From NCBI GenBank assembly GCA_003210135.1, contig QCNK01000001.1, forward strand, positions 62,001-126,000: a stretch of DNA of 64,000 nt, read 5' to 3'. Positions 60,144 to 64,000 of this stretch are shown here, in pieces; positions within the stretch are counted from its first letter, which is position 1, and each line of letters starts with the position of its first letter. The notes beneath the pieces were generated by a model. That model saw only the letters and a list, made by a program, of their open reading frames with translations, searched no databases and was not told the origin of the DNA. This stretch comes from Prochlorococcus sp. AG-424-P23 (GTDB lineage: Bacteria > Cyanobacteriota > Cyanobacteriia > PCC-6307 > Cyanobiaceae). Position numbers and translations under genes: made by a program.

Positions 60144-60333
60144 CGCTTTGTAGTATAATTTAAATTGCAATAATACGGCCAAAGAAAGTAGGTTGATTTA
60201 GTTATTCTAAATTTTTAATTCCTACCGAGGACTCGTCTTAAATTATTTCTTTTTGGATCTAATAAAAGCGGCCTCTTTTAAAGAACTTTGCCGCATTTCC
60301 TGCTCTCCCTAAATTACGATCCAAAAAACATCA
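60144..60333 (+). promoter_or_regulatory. Probable L10 leader of rplJ-rplL
   Basis: The 190-base gap between rplA and rplJ is unusually long for this region. GCGGC and GCCGC short inverted elements (60267-60295) suggest a folded leader like the ribosomal L10 leader, where the L10-L12 complex represses rplJ translation. No exact family match was made; the call rests on position and the presence of paired segments. Confidence 0.5.
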
Positions 60334-60861
60334 ATGGGCCGAACACTAGAGAATAAGCAAAAAATCGTTACTGAGATTAAATCTCTTTTAGACGACTCGG
60401 AAATGGCTGTAGTTCTTGACTATAAAGGTTTAACTATCAAAGAGATGTCAGATTTGCGATCTAGATTGCAAACCACTAACGGCATTTGCAAAGTTACTAA
60501 AAATTCATTAATGCGCAAAGCTATTGATGGAAATAGTAATTGGAACGATCTTGAATCTTTACTGACCGGAACAAATGCTTTTGTCTTAATTAAAGAAGAT
60601 GTTGGTGGTGCTGTAAAAGCAATCCAATCATTTCAAAAAGACACCAAAAAATCCGAGACCAAAGGAGCTTTATTTGAAGGCAGACTTCTTAGCGATTCTG
60701 AAATAAAAGAAATTGCAAGTCTTCCATCTAAAGAAGTATTGATGGCAAAAATTGCTGGCGCTCTTAATGGCGTAGCAACAAAAATTGCGATCTCTATTAA
60801 TGAAGTACCTTCTGGACTTGCTAGATCACTTAAACAACATTCTGAAAAATCAGAATCCTAA
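60334..60861 (+). CDS. rplJ: 50S ribosomal protein L10
   Basis: L10, 175 residues, anchoring the L7/L12 stalk. The N-terminus '[20 protein letters not shown]' and '[20 protein letters not shown]' are typical. The C-terminus forms the L12-binding helix. rplL follows after 28 bases. Confidence 0.98.
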   Translation: MGRTLENKQKIVTEIKSLLDDSEMAVVLDYKGLTIKEMSDLRSRLQTTNGICKVTKNSLMRKAIDGNSNWNDLESLLTGTNAFVLIKEDVGGAVKAIQSFQKDTKKSETKGALFEGRLLSDSEIKEIASLPSKEVLMAKIAGALNGVATKIAISINEVPSGLARSLKQHSEKSES

Positions 60862-60889
60862 ATTCAAAACCTAATTAACTTTTAAGAAA

Positions 60890-61285
60890 ATGTCCGCAAA
60901 AACTGAAGAAATTCTTGAATCATTAAAATCTTTATCACTTTTAGAAGCATCTGAGCTTGTAAAGCAAATTGAAGAGGCTTTTGGTGTATCTGCTGCAGCT
61001 TCTGCAGGTGTAGTTATGGCAGCTCCAGGAGCAGCTGGCGGTGACGCAGATGGTGGCGCTGCTGAAGAAAAAACTGAATTTGATGTAGTTCTCGAAAGCT
61101 TTGATGCAGCTGCAAAAATCAAAGTACTTAAGGTTGTAAGAAATGCAACTGGTCTTGGTCTTGGCGATGCAAAAGCACTTGTTGAATCTGCACCAAAAAC
61201 AGTAAAAGAAGGAATTGCTAAAGCAGATGCAGAATCTTTAAAGAAAGAGATTGAAGAAGCTGGCGGTAAAGTTACACTTAAGTAA
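60890..61285 (+). CDS. rplL: 50S ribosomal protein L7/L12
   Basis: L7/L12, 131 residues, the GTPase-recruiting stalk protein. A helical N-domain is followed by an Ala/Gly-rich hinge (about 40-60) and the C-domain '[24 protein letters not shown]'. It closes the ribosomal cluster. A 9-bp hairpin follows. Confidence 0.98.
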
Positions 61286-61299
61286 GAGAATATTTTTTC

Positions 61300-61324
61300 A
61301 AGCCGATAGATTTTATATCGGCTT
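61300..61324 (+). other. Hairpin between rplL and rnhA
   Basis: A perfect 9-bp stem AAGCCGATA / TATCGGCTT with a 7-base loop lies between the rplL stop and the rnhA start. It is not followed by a T-run on either strand, so it is not a simple terminator. It ends eight bases before rnhA. Confidence 0.6.
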
Positions 61325-61332
61325 CAAAAATT

Positions 61333-62052
61333 ATGAATATTGATAGTATTGCAATTGAAGCTGCAACTGATGGAGCCTGCAGTGGTAATCCAGGTCCAGG
61401 TGGTTGGGGTGGACTAATAATTTTTGACGACAAAAGTGAATTAGAAATAGGTGGTTCCGAGCAAAATACTACCAATAATAGAATGGAACTCACCGCGGCT
61501 ATAAAAACACTTGAGAAATTAAAAACCTATAAATTAAAGGAGAACTTTAAATTAAGAACTGATAGTAAATATGTCATAGAAGGTTATACAAAATGGATTA
61601 TTAATTGGAAGAGAAATGGATGGAAAACAAGCTCAGGAAAATCAGTTCAAAATCTTGATTTATGGCAAAAAATTGATCAATTAAGAATTCATGGCCTTGT
61701 AATGGAATATGTTAAGGGTCATAGTGGTGACAAACAAAATGATAGGGTTGATAAAATCGCAACCAACTATAGTAAAGGTATATCTTTAGAAAGTAAATTA
61801 AAGGAGTCAGAATCTTCAGCTGACTTTTTTGAAAAAAATGCCCCTTCAGAAATTCAGGAATTATTTTCAAGGAATGAATTAATTCAAAAATTTGCCGACA
61901 AAAAGTATTTGTTAAGTTCACCAGAACTAAGCACCTTATTAGGTGAAGAAAACCACTTAAAGATCAAACTATATTCAATTTTTGAATGGCGTAATTGGAG
62001 ATTGATTCCTAAAGATAAAAAATATTGGATAATAGAAAAAAAAGAAGCCTAA
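61333..62052 (+). CDS. rnhA: Ribonuclease HI with C-terminal extension
   Basis: RNase H degrades RNA in RNA-DNA hybrids. Catalytic residues D13 (ATDGACSGNPG), E52 (NNRMELTAA), D77 (RTDSKYVIEG) and D140 (VKGHSGDKQNDRVD) are all present. The domain ends near residue 150, but the protein continues for about 85 more, with 'FEWRNWRLIPKDKKYWIIEKK' at its end, not part of RNase HI. The extension's role is unknown. It is adjacent to pyrD. Confidence 0.94.
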   Translation: MNIDSIAIEAATDGACSGNPGPGGWGGLIIFDDKSELEIGGSEQNTTNNRMELTAAIKTLEKLKTYKLKENFKLRTDSKYVIEGYTKWIINWKRNGWKTSSGKSVQNLDLWQKIDQLRIHGLVMEYVKGHSGDKQNDRVDKIATNYSKGISLESKLKESESSADFFEKNAPSEIQELFSRNELIQKFADKKYLLSSPELSTLLGEENHLKIKLYSIFEWRNWRLIPKDKKYWIIEKKEA

Positions 62053-62058
62053 TTTTTT

Positions 62059-63228
62059 ATGAATGAACAGAAAGGGGTATTTAAAAATCTTTATAAAAAC
62101 TTGATTACCCCTGTATTAAAAAGAGACTCTGGAATTGATGCAGAATACTTAACTAATTTATCTCTTAGCCTTTTATCATTCAGTTCAAGAAAATATAATT
62201 GGCCTGTAGTTTCATCTATCTTAAAAAATCTAAATGAAGAATTTTCTATAGTTGATAAAAGGTTAAGCCAAAACATATGTGGAATAAATTTTTGTAATCC
62301 AATTGGTTTAGCTGCGGGTTTTGACAAAAATGGAAATGCTGCAAATGTATGGAAAGATTTTGGTTTTGGATTTGCCGAACTTGGTACAGTAACCAAATTT
62401 GCTCAGAATGGAAATCCCAAACCAAGGTTGTTTAGATTAGCAGAGGAAGAAGCAGCATTAAATAGAATGGGTTTTAATAACAATGGCGCTGAAAATCTAG
62501 TTAAAAACTTTGTAGAACAAGGAATTGAGTTAAAAAAAAATAGAAAGAATATTTGTTTAGGGATAAATTTTGGCAAGTCTAAAATTACAGATTTATCTCA
62601 AGCAAAAGATGATTATTTAACTTCTCTAAAATTATTAATTCCATATTGTGATTATGCAGCAATAAACGTAAGTTCCCCAAATACTGAAGGACTAAGAAAG
62701 TTGCAAGATCCGATTCTTTTAAAAGAACTTCTTAGAGAAATAAAAAACTTACCTAATTGTCCTCCATTATTTGTAAAAATTGCGCCAGATTTAAGCCTTA
62801 AAGATATTGAAGATATTTGCCAGTTAATAATTGAGGAAAATATCGATGGGATAATTGCTACTAACACCAGCATAGATAGATTAGGTCTTGAAAATAGGAA
62901 GATCAGGCAAACAGGATTATTACTTTCTGAAGAAAATGGAGGATTAAGTGGAAAGCCTCTACAAAAAAAAGCAAATCAAATAATAAAACATATTCATAAT
63001 ATTGATAAAAAGATTATTTTAATTGGCGTTGGCGGAATCTATAGTCCAGAGTCGGCTTGGGAAAGAATTTGTTCTGGAGCATCATTAATTCAACTTTATA
63101 CGGGATGGATATATAAGGGGCCACAATTAGTCCCCAATATACTTGAAGGGATTTTAATGCAACTCAATAAACATCAATTATCTAATATAAAAGAGGCCAT
63201 TGGATCAGATTTAAAATGGGTTAAATAA
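62059..63228 (+). CDS. pyrD: Dihydroorotate dehydrogenase (class 2)
   Basis: PyrD, 389 residues, oxidises dihydroorotate to orotate with quinone. Class 2 features are 'NPIGLAAGFDKNGNAANVWKDFGFGFAELGTVT', 'INVSSPNTEGLRKLQ' and the phosphate loop 'GVGGIYSPESAWERI', plus the membrane-associating N-terminal helices. It begins six bases after rnhA. Confidence 0.96.
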   Translation: MNEQKGVFKNLYKNLITPVLKRDSGIDAEYLTNLSLSLLSFSSRKYNWPVVSSILKNLNEEFSIVDKRLSQNICGINFCNPIGLAAGFDKNGNAANVWKDFGFGFAELGTVTKFAQNGNPKPRLFRLAEEEAALNRMGFNNNGAENLVKNFVEQGIELKKNRKNICLGINFGKSKITDLSQAKDDYLTSLKLLIPYCDYAAINVSSPNTEGLRKLQDPILLKELLREIKNLPNCPPLFVKIAPDLSLKDIEDICQLIIEENIDGIIATNTSIDRLGLENRKIRQTGLLLSEENGGLSGKPLQKKANQIIKHIHNIDKKIILIGVGGIYSPESAWERICSGASLIQLYTGWIYKGPQLVPNILEGILMQLNKHQLSNIKEAIGSDLKWVK

Positions 63229-63245
63229 AAATTAGAAAATGAATA

Positions 63246-64000
63246 ATGAAAAATCCGAAAACTAATGATTACTCAACATTAGCCATGCAAATATCAAACT
63301 TAAAGCATGGAGGAAATGTATATGCAAATGCAAAAAAATTAAATTTATTACCCTCTGAAATAATTGACGCTAGTGCCTCCTTAGTTCCCTTTGATACGCC
63401 ACAAATCCTGATAGATTCATTAAATGAAGAAATTAAGAATCTTGGATTTAGATATTACCCTGATAGAAACTTGAATGATTTAAAAGAAATAATCGGTAAA
63501 TTTCATGGAATAAATCCAGACAATATATTGCCTGGTAATGGAGCTTCTGAGCTAATAACCTGGGCAGGTTATGAAGCTTCCAAATTTGGAATGAATTGTA
63601 TTCCTTCTCCATCCTTTGTTGATTATGAAAGATCTTTAAATTGTTGGAATGGTAATTTCATGCATTGCGAATTACCAAAAAAATGGAACAATATTTTTCC
63701 TCAATCATTTCCGCTCAATCCTAAAGGTGATGTTATTTGGATAACAAATCCACATAACCCAACCGGCCAATTATGGGGTAAAAATTCATTAGAGGATATT
63801 ATAAAAAAATATAAATTAGTTATCTGTGATGAAGCTTTCTTATCGTTAACACCCAATGGAGAAAAAGAATCCTTAATACCATTAACCCAAAAGTACAATA
63901 ATTTATTAGTCTTAAGAAGCTTGACCAAAATCTTCAATATTCCTGGTCTTAGATTAGGTTACGTTGTTGGCTCATCGAAAAAGCTTAAAAAATGGAAAAT
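63246..64000 (+). CDS. CobC/HisC-like PLP aminotransferase (partial)
   Basis: A class I/II PLP enzyme cut by the right window edge after about 251 codons. It has 'GFRYYPDRNLNDLKEIIGKFHGI', the conserved NPHNPTGQLWG loop, DEAFLSL, and the PLP lysine in RSLTKIFNIPGLRLGY. The pattern fits L-threonine-O-3-phosphate decarboxylase (CobC/CobD) or histidinol-phosphate aminotransferase-type proteins; I prefer the cobalamin role, which is not certain. It starts at ATG 63246, 17 bases after pyrD. Confidence 0.8.
   Translation, partial: MKNPKTNDYSTLAMQISNLKHGGNVYANAKKLNLLPSEIIDASASLVPFDTPQILIDSLNEEIKNLGFRYYPDRNLNDLKEIIGKFHGINPDNILPGNGASELITWAGYEASKFGMNCIPSPSFVDYERSLNCWNGNFMHCELPKKWNNIFPQSFPLNPKGDVIWITNPHNPTGQLWGKNSLEDIIKKYKLVICDEAFLSLTPNGEKESLIPLTQKYNNLLVLRSLTKIFNIPGLRLGYVVGSSKKLKKWK

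Overview
The window is backbone chromosome from a high-light-adapted marine Prochlorococcus, or a very close relative. The evidence is the strong AT bias, very short intergenic gaps, one psbA beside chorismate synthase, the psbN/psbH/psbI cluster, NtcA, an Amt1-type ammonium transporter, CrtR hydroxylase, CP12, a SulP/SbtA/SbtB-like carbon-uptake cluster, and many small cyanobacteria-only families (DUF3181, DUF3146, DUF3084, DUF3177, DUF2555, Ycf20). I see no phage genes, integrases, insertion sequences, CRISPR arrays, rRNA genes or genomic-island content. No gene-free stretch exceeds about 300 bases.

Layout. 0-6.6 kb: DoxX protein, ispH, amt with a clear NtcA box, sfsA, murJ and two small cyanobacterial proteins. 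6.6-11.4 kb: tRNA-Arg, glyA, cinA, leuC, leuD. 11.4-14.1 kb: an LptD/OstA-like outer-membrane protein, psbI and psbN on the minus strand facing psbH across a palindromic divergent promoter. 14.2-19.8 kb: pth, small conserved genes, ntcA, a CobO-like protein without a P-loop, dcd, thyX and a membrane-anchored thioredoxin. 20-26.5 kb: glmM, trmB, DUF3177 and a partner gene, ileS, a Ycf66-like gene and tRNA-Leu. 26.8-32.1 kb: crtR and a 3-methyladenine glycosylase gene (both without an ordinary start codon), gatC, pyrB, ycf20, DUF2555, coaBC. 32.3-39.6 kb: psbO, sat, ftsH, a KDPG-aldolase-like gene, aroC, psbA and a 42-residue ORF. 39.7-47.2 kb: aspartoacylase, a Xi-class GST, cp12, obgE, mutS2, glyoxalase, hemB. 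47.4-50.3 kb: the putative bicarbonate-uptake operon. 50.4-57.9 kb: a thioredoxin-reductase-like flavoprotein lacking NADPH motifs, an ABC1 kinase with a coupled coiled-coil gene, eno and a ClpB2-type unfoldase. 58-64 kb: secE-nusG-rplK-rplA-rplJ-rplL, rnhA, pyrD and a CobC-like aminotransferase cut by the window end.

The genes serve housekeeping and photoautotrophic growth: photosystem II subunits and quality control (psbA, psbO, psbH, psbI, psbN, ftsH), nitrogen acquisition and control (amt, ntcA), carbon uptake and Calvin-cycle control (SulP, SbtA, SbtB-like, CP12), and biosynthesis of isoprenoids, leucine, chorismate, pyrimidines, thymidylate, tetrapyrroles and coenzyme A. I find no clearly new multi-gene system. 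The most useful leads are the missing canonical starts of crtR and the glycosylase gene, the CobO-like protein without a P-loop, the reductase without NADPH motifs, the SbtB-like protein without the C-terminal cysteine loop, and several inverted repeats in regulatory positions.
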